64,000 nt of DNA from Bacteroidaceae bacterium (lineage in GTDB: Bacteria > Bacteroidota > Bacteroidia > Bacteroidales > Bacteroidaceae): the NCBI GenBank assembly GCA_024401275.1, contig JAKSLJ010000007.1, forward strand, positions 1 to 64,000. The letters run 5' to 3'. Within the stretch, counting starts at the first letter, position 1, and each line of letters starts with the position of its first letter. Made by a program: the position numbers and the translations under genes. Below the pieces are notes generated by a model, which was not told the origin of the DNA, searched no databases, and was given only the letters and a program-made list of their open reading frames with translations. Positions 51,376 to 59,519 of the stretch are shown piece by piece.

Positions 51376-52133
51376 TATTTATAAAATTCATATGATGATC
51401 GAATATTGTGACTGCTATAATATTTGTCAATTCGTTTCGGATCTGAGATGCTTCGCCAATGAATATCAATGCTATCAGGTTTCGGTACAGAGAGCGTTTG
51501 AGTTCCTCCTGTAAAAATTCCATCTAACATGTAAACGTATTCATATTTCCATTTTATTTTTTTATAAGAAACAGCCTTGTCAAATTTCTCTTTTCCTTCA
51601 TAATAATTATCAGAAAGGTGAAGGTGACCTACGTGGTATCTTTGGCAATGCACGGAATCTTCAAGTTCTGGCGGCCATACGAATAACGTGTCGTCTTTTG
51701 TTATTACCAGCGAATAATTCTGGTTGAACTCGCCTAAATTTATGTAGCTAGTTTGGAAAGAATCTTTCTTGCCCCATTCAAGTCGATCCACAGTTACTTT
51801 CAGTATCTCGTTGTTGGGTAAATCAAAGGTTGCCGTAGGAGGGAAAAAGTAAAGCCATGCGTGGTATGTTCCATGTGCTATTGGCAACAATGAAAGTGCT
51901 ATAAGCGACCATGTAAAAAACTTCTTTTCCAACTTGTTCCTTAGCCTATAGGTTTTGGACAAACAATAGATTGCAAATCCACAAAAGATAAGGTATGCTC
52001 CTCCTAATCCTACATATAATAAGAATGCCAGAATCCCATTTATGTCTATGATGTAAAATGCATAAATGAAGATGACATCAATGATTGTCAGTAAGGTCAG
52101 TGCAATCCTCCAAAATCCTGTTCTGTCTTTCAT
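51375..52133 (-). CDS. Uncharacterised membrane protein
   Basis: From the ATG at 52133 the product has 252 residues. Three hydrophobic segments lie in the first 100 residues (IALTLLTIIDVIFIYAFYII; LAFLLYVGLGGAYLIFCGFA; WSLIALSLLPIAHGTYHAWL). A soluble, aromatic-rich region of about 150 residues follows. An ATG 15 codons upstream (52178) is also possible. No family recognised. Its stop overlaps the SGNH-hydrolase ATG by one base. Confidence 0.65.
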   Translation of the reverse strand: MKDRTGFWRIALTLLTIIDVIFIYAFYIIDINGILAFLLYVGLGGAYLIFCGFAIYCLSKTYRLRNKLEKKFFTWSLIALSLLPIAHGTYHAWLYFFPPTATFDLPNNEILKVTVDRLEWGKKDSFQTSYINLGEFNQNYSLVITKDDTLFVWPPELEDSVHCQRYHVGHLHLSDNYYEGKEKFDKAVSYKKIKWKYEYVYMLDGIFTGGTQTLSVPKPDSIDIHWRSISDPKRIDKYYSSHNIRSSYEFYK

Positions 52134-52202
52134 ACTATAATTTGGCTTGTGATTTATAGTGATTCTTGGTATGTGCAAATTTTGCGACTACCAAGAAAAT
52201 TC

Positions 52203-52433
52203 TTAATGCAATGCGCAGCCAGATGGTTTTGTCAACTCTCCGGCAACAACGGCACCAGCGTGCTTTTCGCTGAACTCGCGGTTGATGTCAGCCAGTTCCT
52301 TAAGACCATAAATATAGTCGTCGTACATGTCAGAGAGGTCAACGCCCTCGCAATCGCTATCTGCTCCAAGTGCTTCACGAACGATCTGTGCTCGCTCCGA
52401 AACGGTAGTGTCCTTTATAAGTAAACTTTTCAT
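52203..52433 (-). CDS. Small uncharacterised protein, 76 residues
   Basis: Starts MKSLLIKDTTVSERAQIVREALG, contains SDCEGVDLSDMYDDYIYGLKEL and ends in AVVAGELTKPSGCALH. This pattern recurs as a small conserved protein in gut anaerobes as far as I recall, but its function is unknown to me. It lies between the O-acetyltransferase gene (116-base gap) and the membrane protein gene (69-base gap). Confidence 0.6.
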   Translation of the reverse strand: MKSLLIKDTTVSERAQIVREALGADSDCEGVDLSDMYDDYIYGLKELADINREFSEKHAGAVVAGELTKPSGCALH

Positions 52434-52549
52434 GTTATTGTATTTAATCTTGTGATTCTTTCAGTAACAGCTTTTTCCAATACCTTTTAATGATAAATGC
52501 AATTACTAAAATGTTGAGAATTATTGCCCCCCAAAAGAAATACTGTCTT

Positions 52550-53107
52550 TTATTCCAATAGTTTTCTGATTACTTTAGCGGGATTTCCAACCGCCACACT
52601 ATTCGCCGGTATGTCTTTTGTTACAACACTTCCGGCGCCGATTGTTACATTGTCGCCAATACTTACTCCAGGAAGAATGGTTACGCTGCCACCTATCCAG
52701 CAGTTATCTCCGATGGTTACGGGAAGTGCCCATTCCTGACGAGTGTTGCGTTCCGTTGGATCGGTTGAGTGGCAAGCGGTATAGATGCTTACATTTGGAC
52801 CTATGAAACAGTCATCGCCAATGGTTACAAGGGCTTCATCAAGCACTGTCCAGCAGAAGTTGGCAAAGAAACGCTTGCCCACACGGATGTGCTTGCCGTA
52901 GTCGCAATAGAACGGCTGATTGATGAAAGTATCTTCATCGCAGGTTCCCAATATTTCGTGGAGCTTTTGATTGCGTTCTTTGATCAGGGTTGGGCGAATC
53001 TGATTATACTCCCAACAGCGATCTTTACATTCGTTCAGGTCTTTCAACAGCGTCTCGTCTATTGCGTTATAGACTTCGCCACTGAGCATTTTTTCGTATT
53101 CCGTCAT
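52550..53107 (-). CDS. Maltose/galactoside O-acetyltransferase family enzyme
   Basis: The 185-residue protein has the N-terminal Mac domain (MTEYEKMLSGEVYNAIDETLL) and a left-handed beta-helix from hexapeptide repeats in the C-terminal half (VTIGDDCFIGPNVSIY, VTIGDNCWIGGSVTI, VSIGDNVTIGAGSVV). These cytosolic trimers transfer acetyl from acetyl-CoA to a sugar hydroxyl; the catalytic histidine is in TACHSTDP near residue 112. The specific sugar is not known. It is 35 bases after the 95-residue gene. Confidence 0.93.
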   Translation of the reverse strand: MTEYEKMLSGEVYNAIDETLLKDLNECKDRCWEYNQIRPTLIKERNQKLHEILGTCDEDTFINQPFYCDYGKHIRVGKRFFANFCWTVLDEALVTIGDDCFIGPNVSIYTACHSTDPTERNTRQEWALPVTIGDNCWIGGSVTILPGVSIGDNVTIGAGSVVTKDIPANSVAVGNPAKVIRKLLE

Positions 53108-53142
53108 TATCGTTTCAGCTTCTTTTAGGTTAGTGCTAGCAA

Positions 53143-53430
53143 CTATTCGATAGCTTTTGCAAACATACTATCCAATTCCGACTGAGGGAAAGGGCATGGC
53201 TCCTGCCTAAGCTTTGCCATTTGGAACTGGCGGCACGCATTCGCCACGGATTGTTCCTCAAAGCATTTGAAGAGCATATCCTTCAGTTCGTCAAGTCGCT
53301 GACAGTCAGCATCGCTAAACTTTCCGCAAGCCTTGTAGCTAACAGCCTTCTCTGGCATCACATCATGGTAGTAGTATGACCATACGAGGAATCGCATGCA
53401 CACATCCGGTGTCATTAATATCTCTTGCAT
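53143..53430 (-). CDS. Uncharacterised 95-residue cysteine-containing protein
   Basis: A soluble protein of mostly helical composition with five cysteines (MQEILMTPDVCMRF, YKACGKF, DADCQRL, FKCFEE, ANACRQF, EPCPFP). No family recognised. It is first in the leftward cluster of six genes; a -7 box lies 68 bases upstream. Confidence 0.6.
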   Translation of the reverse strand: MQEILMTPDVCMRFLVWSYYYHDVMPEKAVSYKACGKFSDADCQRLDELKDMLFKCFEEQSVANACRQFQMAKLRQEPCPFPQSELDSMFAKAIE

Positions 53431-53497
53431 CTTATATCCAAGTTTACACTAATTGGGAATTGAAATTGTTATGTTTCTGGGATTTTGATTGGTTGCT

Positions 53498-53506
53498 GCA
53501 AAGGTA
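53498..53506 (-). promoter_or_regulatory. -7 box of the acetyltransferase/SGNH/DUF5009 cluster
   Basis: TACCTTTGC on the minus strand. The best TTTG upstream is 24 bases away, slightly too far. Confidence 0.5.
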
Positions 53507-53594
53507 CGAAAAAAAGTTGGCGGTTGAAAGCAAATCGGCGAATTATTCACTTTAAGGTAACATAGATAAAGATTTTCATGAAAACAGCAGGATG

Positions 53595-53748
53595 TAGTCA
53601 TTAGTCATTAGTCATTTTCGGTCATTTTCGTTTCGGGAATAGTCATTTAGGCCGCTATAATTAAATATATAAATATATTTTATTATAGAGTCGGAAAAGC
53701 GCCGCGGATTTTTCTTAATGACCGAAAATGACTAATGACTAATGACTA
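53595..53748. repeat. Element F: perfect 32-bp inverted repeat, 154 bases in all
   Basis: The arms at 53595-53626 and 53717-53748 are identical in inverted orientation over 32 bases. Each arm is built from three TAGTCAT-type steps followed by TTTCGGTCATT. The interior is about 90 bases with an AT-rich palindromic core. It has no coding capacity. A partial third arm lies at 53883-53907. Confidence 0.8.
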
Positions 53749-53767
53749 GGGAAATTGAGAATTGAAG

Positions 53768-53876
53768 TTGGAAACGACGCCCAATGGGGTCGTTAGGAAG
53801 CGAATATGAAACGCTGTATATGAACAATATATGTTTTGCGGCAGTTTAACGACGACCATGGGGCGTCGTTTCCAAT
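53768..53876. repeat. Element D: inverted pair of GGAAACGACGC hairpins
   Basis: The left part (53768-53794) and right part (53848-53876) are inverted copies with a few changes, starting TTGGAAACGACGCCC on each strand. Each part can also fold on itself. A related hairpin is at 31821-31847. Confidence 0.65.
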
Positions 53877-53882
53877 ACCCCG

Positions 53883-53907
53883 AGTCATTAGTCATTTTCA
53901 GTCATTA
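53883..53907 (+). repeat. Partial arm of element F
   Basis: AGTCATTAGTCATTTTCAGT and five further bases match the left arm of the element at 53595-53748 with one change. Confidence 0.65.
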
Positions 53908-54041
53908 AGGTTTTTCCACTCGCGTGTAATGTCGGTGCAATGCATCGCCTACATCTTTGTGAAAAAAAGTTTGAAAAAAGTTGCGAAAATCCTTTAGACC
54001 GCCAGATGTTTTTCCTACCTTTGCACCGCTTTTGGGAATGA

Positions 54042-54116
54042 TAGGAAACGATGTGAAATCGTTAGGAAAACGATGCAAAATCCTTAGGAAAACGATGTGA
54101 AATCGTTAGGAAAATA
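54042..54116 (-). repeat. 22-bp tandem repeat, second locus
   Basis: Units begin TAGGAAAACGATG at 54042, 54063, 54085 and 54107 and alternate between endings TGAAATCGT and CAAAATCCT. The unit is the complement of that at 21273-21379 with about three differences. The 752-base gap 53431-54182 holds only this, elements D and F, a promoter-like TACCTTTG (plus strand, 54016-54023) and a terminator. Confidence 0.75.
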
Positions 54117-54120
54117 ACAT

Positions 54121-54154
54121 AAAAAATCCCTCACCGTAGCGGGTACGATGAGGG
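54121..54154 (-). terminator. Terminator of the nuclease/receptor operon
   Basis: CCCTCA and TGAGGG pair around an inner CGTA/TACG stem with a GCGGG loop; on the minus strand ATTTTTT follows. It lies 29 bases after the OB-fold lipoprotein stop. Confidence 0.85.
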
Positions 54155-54182
54155 AAATATGTACTTAGTAAGTAAAATGATA

Positions 54183-55940
54183 TTACTGAGCGTAAACGAT
54201 CTTGATTTCCTTTACGCGGCACTGAACGCCACCGCTGTTTTCTGTATGTTCGTTAACCATGACACAGTCATTGCCAGAGAATGAAACTGTCATTGTAGGA
54301 TTGCCCACGTAGTTTGTGCCTTGGTAAGAGTCGCACTCGAGAACCACATACGCTATCTTCTTCTTACCCTTTATTGTAAGACTGTTCTTAGCATACATGC
54401 GAACACCTTTTGTCGCATCGTAATACTTTGGAGCATTTGTGCTCTGGCCTTTAGCAAAGATAATCTTTGTACCATCATCAAGAGTTACCTCAGTTGGCTC
54501 AGAAGCGTTCGTCCAACCGTAAGTGTTGAGTGTGCAAGTGATTGTCTCAGAGCCAGGGTTGGCATCAGCGTTTACGAGTTTAACGGTTGTGCCTTCTTGC
54601 GAAACACCAGGAGTATTTCCACCAGTATTTCCACCTGTGCCTGGCTCAATAGTAGTCTTGCCATTGACAAAGACAACGCAACCTTCGCCCTTGCCAGTAG
54701 TTTCTGGTGTGTCGCCCTTATAGTTTACGAGCTTGCCCTTAACAACGATTTCGTCGCCCTTCTTGATGCCTGCAGCAGTAGCAGCAGTAAACTTCTCGCC
54801 GTTGATAGAGTTAACCTGATATGCCTTGAACTTTTCTGTAGAACCAGCAGCATCCACGAGGTCAATAGTAATGTTACCGTAAGTTTCAACGCCAGTAGTA
54901 GTGACTGTCTCTGCAATACCCTTAACATAATAGAAATCAGAAGTTGCAGTTTCGCCAGTTTCCTTGCACTTCTTAACAGCAGCTGCAACGTTGAATGGAG
55001 TGTCGATAGTTCCGTTACCGGAAGGAGTACCTGGAGTTACTTCTGGAGTAGAACCACCTTCTGTCTTTCCGTTAAGAGAGTAGATGTAAGCCTTGTTCTG
55101 AACAGTTTCAGGAGTATTGCCTTTGTAGTTTACAACCTTACCGCAAACGATTACTTCGTCGCCAACCTTAAGAGCATTAGCGTCTTTACATTGCTTGTTG
55201 CCAAGGCCAAGAGCACGGAAACAGTAGAACTTATCAGCAGATTCGTTGCTGTCAGCAATGTAGAATGTAGCGTTACCATAGTCGCTGAATGGCTCCTTAA
55301 CTTCAACAACGATACCCTTTACATAAATTTCGTTAGCTGATTCTGTGTCAGCACCGAGAGTAGCGATAAAGGCATTTGCAGCAGTGGCATTGTATGGATC
55401 TGCCTGAGTGCCGGCGCCCTTAGGTTCTCCTGGAGTACCCTGGTTTCCGCCTCCACCATTACCGCCTTCGCCGTTGATAGAGTAGATGTAAGCTTCTTTC
55501 TGGACAGTTTCCTTAGTTCCGTTATAGTCAGTAACCTTACCATAAACGATAACTTCGTCACCTTCCTTGATCTGATCCTCAGAAGCAATCTTGCCATTAT
55601 CAAGGCCATTGCAACGGTAAACATAGAATGTATTAGTTCCGCCTGGTTCAGAAGCGATGTAGAAAGTTGCATTGCCGAAAGAAGGAGAACATTCCTTAAC
55701 GGAAGTTACGTAACCCTTGATGTAAACCTTTGAGTCAAGATTTTCACCTGCTTCAATGAAAGCGATTACTCCTTCAACATTGAAAGGATCGCTGAGTGTA
55801 CCTGTACCTGCAGGAGTGATGCCTGTGTTGCCGCTACCGCCTGCCTCTGGTATATCGTAAGGCGCTGGTACATCTTCACAACTGCTGAGAGCAAATACCG
55901 CTGTCAGCATTGTAAGTAATGAATAGAAATACTTTTTCAT
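54183..55940 (-). CDS. Lipoprotein with three OB-fold-like repeats
   Basis: From the ATG at 55940 the product has 585 residues with a lipoprotein signal (ALSSC, then ED). Three repeated modules of 110-130 residues follow. Each begins with a GT..DPFN or GT..DPYN turn and contains VYIKGYVTSVKE-, IYVKGIVVEVKE- or YYVKGIAETVTT-type strands, then SFGNATFYIA-, DYGNATFYIA- or TYGNITIDLV-type strands, and YGKVTDYNG- or LVNYKGDTPET-type ends. These resemble OB-fold domains (DUF6359-like), a fold that often binds nucleic acid or sugar. The C-terminal 130 residues (TVKLVNADAN...) are a separate beta-sandwich. It is the last gene of the nuclease operon. The longer start at 56012 is less likely, as it lengthens the signal peptide by 24 residues. 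Confidence 0.82.
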   Translation of the reverse strand: MKKYFYSLLTMLTAVFALSSCEDVPAPYDIPEAGGSGNTGITPAGTGTLSDPFNVEGVIAFIEAGENLDSKVYIKGYVTSVKECSPSFGNATFYIASEPGGTNTFYVYRCNGLDNGKIASEDQIKEGDEVIVYGKVTDYNGTKETVQKEAYIYSINGEGGNGGGGNQGTPGEPKGAGTQADPYNATAANAFIATLGADTESANEIYVKGIVVEVKEPFSDYGNATFYIADSNESADKFYCFRALGLGNKQCKDANALKVGDEVIVCGKVVNYKGNTPETVQNKAYIYSLNGKTEGGSTPEVTPGTPSGNGTIDTPFNVAAAVKKCKETGETATSDFYYVKGIAETVTTTGVETYGNITIDLVDAAGSTEKFKAYQVNSINGEKFTAATAAGIKKGDEIVVKGKLVNYKGDTPETTGKGEGCVVFVNGKTTIEPGTGGNTGGNTPGVSQEGTTVKLVNADANPGSETITCTLNTYGWTNASEPTEVTLDDGTKIIFAKGQSTNAPKYYDATKGVRMYAKNSLTIKGKKKIAYVVLECDSYQGTNYVGNPTMTVSFSGNDCVMVNEHTENSGGVQCRVKEIKIVYAQ

Positions 55941-55979
55941 ATTGAGTTTTATTTTTTTGTTCGTTTGGGGATTTTGGTA

Positions 55980-55999
55980 CCCAACGGAAAACCGTTGGG
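55980..55999. repeat. Element E hairpin, second copy
   Basis: CCCAACGG, AAAA, CCGTTGGG, then AATAGT. Two compensating base changes relative to the copy at 41376-41395 keep the stem intact, which suggests selection on the structure. Confidence 0.6.
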
Positions 56000-56006
56000 A
56001 ATAGTC

Positions 56007-56057
56007 ATGCATTAGTTTGCATTATGCATTAGTTTGCATTCTGCTTTAGTTTGCTGG
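56007..56057. repeat. 17-bp tandem repeat across the DUF5689 stop codon
   Basis: Two identical units of ATGCATTAGTTTGCATT (56007-56023, 56024-56040) and a diverged third (56041-56057). The third holds the stop codon and last residues of the DUF5689 protein. Confidence 0.75.
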
Positions 56058-56918
56058 CTTCACATCATCAAGATCGCGAATGAGAACCTGCCAAGTGTCG
56101 TTGTAGCGAGTGAAGACGCCAGTGATGTTGAGCTTGCCTTCAGGAAGTTTCTCTGCAGCAAACTTTGCGTAGGTGCTGGTGCGAATCTGGAGAGAAGCTT
56201 GTGCGATGTTCTTGCCGGCAGTTTCGTCCTTGAGGTAGCGAGGAACGCAGTTGGCAGCGTCCTTCTCTGCTTCTGGTGCGTAAGTTGCAGTACCGCCTTT
56301 CTGGAAGCTTACATTATTGAGAGTCATAAGCTTTCCGCAGTTTGCCTGGAGATAAGCCTCATCCTTTATCTTGCTGAGGTCGAAGTCAGATGCCTGGACA
56401 TTCTCCTTGAAACCGATGCGCTTGTAGTGCTGCTGCCAAAGGCGAGGATTCATACGAGAAACGTATGTCTTGCCGTTAGAGTTTGTGTAAGGAGTACCAA
56501 TCTCTGGCTGCTTTCCGTAACCGCCAATGTAGAGATCCTTGAGCTCAACGATAATCTCAGCGCCTACAGGAAGAGCACCGAAAAGACCGCCCTGTGAGAT
56601 ACAGATAAGGATGCCTTCGCCCGACTCGTCCTCCATAGTGATTTCGCTGTAGATGTTGCCTTGAATGTCATTGCCAGTTACCCAGCCGCGAAGCTGTGTC
56701 GGCTCCTTTATCTGATGGTATGTGTTTGAAGAAGCAAATACGGTAGAGTTGTATTTAGCCTTCAATTCCTGTATGGTTATTCGGTTTGTTTCCTTCACTT
56801 CCTGATTGCCGTAAGCAGCGTCCATCTGCTGGTCAGTAACAGCATCGTAGCCGCCGTCCATGCAAGACGAAAGAGCGAAGCTTGCAAGAATACCGAGTGA
56901 TAATAGTATCTTTTTCAT
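56046..56918 (-). CDS. DUF5689 lipoprotein
   Basis: The 290-residue protein has a lipoprotein signal (ALSSC, then MDGGYD). A DUF5689 domain covers about residues 40-285: ITIQELKAKYNSTVF..., LRGWVTGNDIQGNIYSEITMED, LPVGAEIIVELKDLYIGGYG and LPEGKLNITGVFTRYNDTWQVLIRDLDDV. The domain includes an OB-fold-like core and is found in Bacteroidetes next to nucleases and TonB-dependent receptors as far as I know. A surface-exposed nucleic-acid-binding partner of the receptor is inferred. It is 12 bases after the receptor gene. Confidence 0.85.
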   Translation of the reverse strand: MKKILLSLGILASFALSSCMDGGYDAVTDQQMDAAYGNQEVKETNRITIQELKAKYNSTVFASSNTYHQIKEPTQLRGWVTGNDIQGNIYSEITMEDESGEGILICISQGGLFGALPVGAEIIVELKDLYIGGYGKQPEIGTPYTNSNGKTYVSRMNPRLWQQHYKRIGFKENVQASDFDLSKIKDEAYLQANCGKLMTLNNVSFQKGGTATYAPEAEKDAANCVPRYLKDETAGKNIAQASLQIRTSTYAKFAAEKLPEGKLNITGVFTRYNDTWQVLIRDLDDVKPAN

Positions 56919-56930
56919 AGTCGTTTTTCT

Positions 56931-59495
56931 TTAGAACTTATACGCAATGTTAAGCATACCGTTAGTGCCGTAAGCATAGAACTTCATAGGGTTCTTTGAG
57001 AACTGGTAAGTTCTTGAACCGCCAGAAGCCTTTCGGTCGGAACGGCTCTGCTCGTAACCGCCGGTAACGATGTTACGGTTGTTGAGGAGGTTAGTGAGCG
57101 AGAGGTTTATAGAGAGAGAACCTTTCTTCATACGGATGCTGCGACCGATGGAAGCATCAATCATCCAACCGCCGTGACCGCGTGCCTGATTGTCGTAGAT
57201 GAAGTTGCCATCGTTGTCCACGTTTCCGCTTTCTTCAACAACCTTGTCGAAACGGTTGTAAGTTGAGTAAGAAAGGTAGATACGGTCGTACCAGTTAGCG
57301 TTGAGGTCAATGTACCAACCCTGGTTAGCGTAAGAAAGGCCAATGCTAGTAGCAGTAAGAGGAGTTCCGTTCTCACGAATGTCCTTTGTGTAACACTTCA
57401 TGATGTTCTTGTTGCCACTTGTTGACTGCATGGTCGTAACATCAGCATCGTTGAGATAAAGTGCATCAGAGATTGTTCCGATGAGCTTGAGTGAGAGAGC
57501 GCTGTTGAGCTTGATGCGAGCAGCAGCTTCCACTCCGTAGTAGTTCTTTTCGATGCCAGTAAGGCTAACATACATAAAGCCGCTGTAGTCAGCATTTGAA
57601 GTTGCGTCGTAGTAGTAGTTCTGCCATTCAGTGATGTCGCTAATATGGCTGTAGTAACCAGTAAGGTTGAGTTTCAAGAGAGAGTTCTGATACTGTAAAC
57701 CAAGTTCAGAGCTGAACACCTTCTCGTTCTTGAGGTTTGTTACGAAGTCGTTGCACATCTCAGGAGAGATGAAAGCAGTGGAAGCCTGTGGCGCTTTCCA
57801 TTCGTAGCCGACACCGCCAGTAAGCGTTGCGCCCTGGAAGAGTTTGAGGTTCAAGCCGAGCTTAGCACCTCCGTCAAGGAAGTTTGCTGTCTTGCTTGCG
57901 CCGTAAGAGTAATCCTTGCAGATACCATTCTGCATGTAGCCGTAACGGTTCATGCCAGTATAGCCAATGCGACCGGCAACATTCACATTGAGAATGCCGG
58001 CAGTATGATTGATGTCTGCCCAGAGGTTAGCCTTTGTTACGTTGATAGCGTAGTCGTGACCGAACTTGTCGCCCTTGCCAACCTTGGCATTTGGATTGCG
58101 GAGGTCGTACTGAACTTCGTCAGCAGTTGCGCTATACTTGCTCAATGCGTAAGTGTTGATGTTGTGGAAAGTGTTTGCGCCGAGCAAGTCAGCCATTGTG
58201 AGATAGTGGCGGTTGGAGCTGCGAGCTGCGTTTACACCGGCGTTAAGGATGTCATCCTTGGAAAGCTGCCAGTTAAGTGCAGAAGAAACTGACACCTGAA
58301 GCTGGTTGTTGTTCTTTGCTTGAAGATAGTACATGGCATCCTGTCCCTGCTGGTTTACGCCACGGTTTGAAGCATAGAGCTGATCCCAAGCAATCTGTCG
58401 GTTTTCCACGCTGCTTGAGAGGAAGTCGTATGCCATCTGCCAGTCAGCAAGTTCCGTCTCTGTAGGAGCAACACCGCTCCATGGGTTGTAGAAGTTGCTT
58501 GGCAGACGCTTGTAGTAGTTTGGCTGTGGATTGTCGGAATTGTTGTAGTTGAGCTTTGTGCCCTTGTACATGGAATATTTAGCGAAGAGATTTGAAACGA
58601 GTTTCATCTTATCGTTGATATTCCAATCCCAAGTAAAGATGGCAGAAGGAGAGAAGTCGTTGACAATACGAGAGTTACGCTTCTTTCCATTCTGATAACC
58701 CCAATAAGGATTGTAGTAACGGTCGTTTGCTATCCAGTACATTTCGTCTGTTGCAGCACCCTGAGAACCACGCTCCGTAGGATTTCCCCAAGTCGAGAAT
58801 GAGAGAGTGTGCTCGCCGCCGTTGATGAGCTTGGAAACGCCGAGATAGTAAGACAGCGAGTTGTAGAATGTTCCGTCGATGTAGGCGGTACCAGGAGTAG
58901 CACCACGATAAGTGATGTTTGCTGCATAACTCCAACCTTTGTCAGAGATTCCTGAACCGTAAGTGTACATGGCACGGAGAGAGTAGTTGCGGTTTGCTCC
59001 GGTAAGCGTAACGCGGCTTCCTGCTGCCTGAGAGATGGCGCGGAAGTTGTAGTTGTTGTTACCAGCCATACCGGACATAGAGAAGTTGTTTGCCTCGAAA
59101 GGAAGCGCGAACTCGGCATTCTTTGTCTGCTGGTTAAGACCGCCTACATTAGTGAATCTGAACTGTCCGCTTTCCATGTCGTTGAGCATAACGCCGTTCA
59201 TGTAAACTTCGTTGTACTTCTGATTCATGGCACGATAGCGGAATCTCATTGGAGAGAAAAGGAAGCCCACCTGATTCGCATACATGTTGTTGTTGGAACT
59301 CATGATGGTGACGTTTTGTGAAGCATCATCATCTTCGCCCATTTGCGATTCAGTGAATGTGAACGAACCTTCCGTCTGCTCAGTTTTCTGTTCTTCTTCG
59401 TCAGTGTTTGTCTTGGTCACGGTTTGGTCAACCTGCGCCATGGCTGCTGATGAGAGTAGCAGGAAACTTGCTAACAGTTTGAATTGTTTTTTCAT
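56931..59495 (-). CDS. TonB-dependent outer-membrane receptor
   Basis: The 854-residue protein has a signal peptide (MKKQFKLLASFLLLSSAAMAQ), an acidic and Gln/Thr-rich spacer, a plug domain (about 70-190: RYRAMNQKYNEVYMNGVMLND, GGLNQQTKNAEFALPFE) and a beta-barrel with a terminal Phe (LNIAYKF). It lacks the N-terminal carboxypeptidase-like domain of SusC proteins, and no SusD gene is present. This suggests a TonB-powered transporter whose lipoprotein partners are the OB-fold proteins. It lies between the nuclease gene (24-base gap) and the DUF5689 gene (12-base gap). The substrate is inferred from this context only. Confidence 0.9.
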   Translation of the reverse strand: MKKQFKLLASFLLLSSAAMAQVDQTVTKTNTDEEEQKTEQTEGSFTFTESQMGEDDDASQNVTIMSSNNNMYANQVGFLFSPMRFRYRAMNQKYNEVYMNGVMLNDMESGQFRFTNVGGLNQQTKNAEFALPFEANNFSMSGMAGNNNYNFRAISQAAGSRVTLTGANRNYSLRAMYTYGSGISDKGWSYAANITYRGATPGTAYIDGTFYNSLSYYLGVSKLINGGEHTLSFSTWGNPTERGSQGAATDEMYWIANDRYYNPYWGYQNGKKRNSRIVNDFSPSAIFTWDWNINDKMKLVSNLFAKYSMYKGTKLNYNNSDNPQPNYYKRLPSNFYNPWSGVAPTETELADWQMAYDFLSSSVENRQIAWDQLYASNRGVNQQGQDAMYYLQAKNNNQLQVSVSSALNWQLSKDDILNAGVNAARSSNRHYLTMADLLGANTFHNINTYALSKYSATADEVQYDLRNPNAKVGKGDKFGHDYAINVTKANLWADINHTAGILNVNVAGRIGYTGMNRYGYMQNGICKDYSYGASKTANFLDGGAKLGLNLKLFQGATLTGGVGYEWKAPQASTAFISPEMCNDFVTNLKNEKVFSSELGLQYQNSLLKLNLTGYYSHISDITEWQNYYYDATSNADYSGFMYVSLTGIEKNYYGVEAAARIKLNSALSLKLIGTISDALYLNDADVTTMQSTSGNKNIMKCYTKDIRENGTPLTATSIGLSYANQGWYIDLNANWYDRIYLSYSTYNRFDKVVEESGNVDNDGNFIYDNQARGHGGWMIDASIGRSIRMKKGSLSINLSLTNLLNNRNIVTGGYEQSRSDRKASGGSRTYQFSKNPMKFYAYGTNGMLNIAYKF

Positions 59496-59519
59496 ATTCT
59501 TGATTATTTGTTTTTATTC

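Noticed and set aside
52444-52560. A minus-strand frame encoding a hydrophobic, basic peptide (IILNILVIAFIIKRYWKK)
   Set aside because: It looks like a membrane peptide, but there is no ATG, GTG or TTG start in frame and it begins inside the acetyltransferase stop region. It may be a gene remnant.
54321-55340. A 339-codon plus-strand frame opposite the OB-fold lipoprotein
   Set aside because: It is rich in Ser, Leu and Cys as expected for a complement of this composition, without start signals or domain features.
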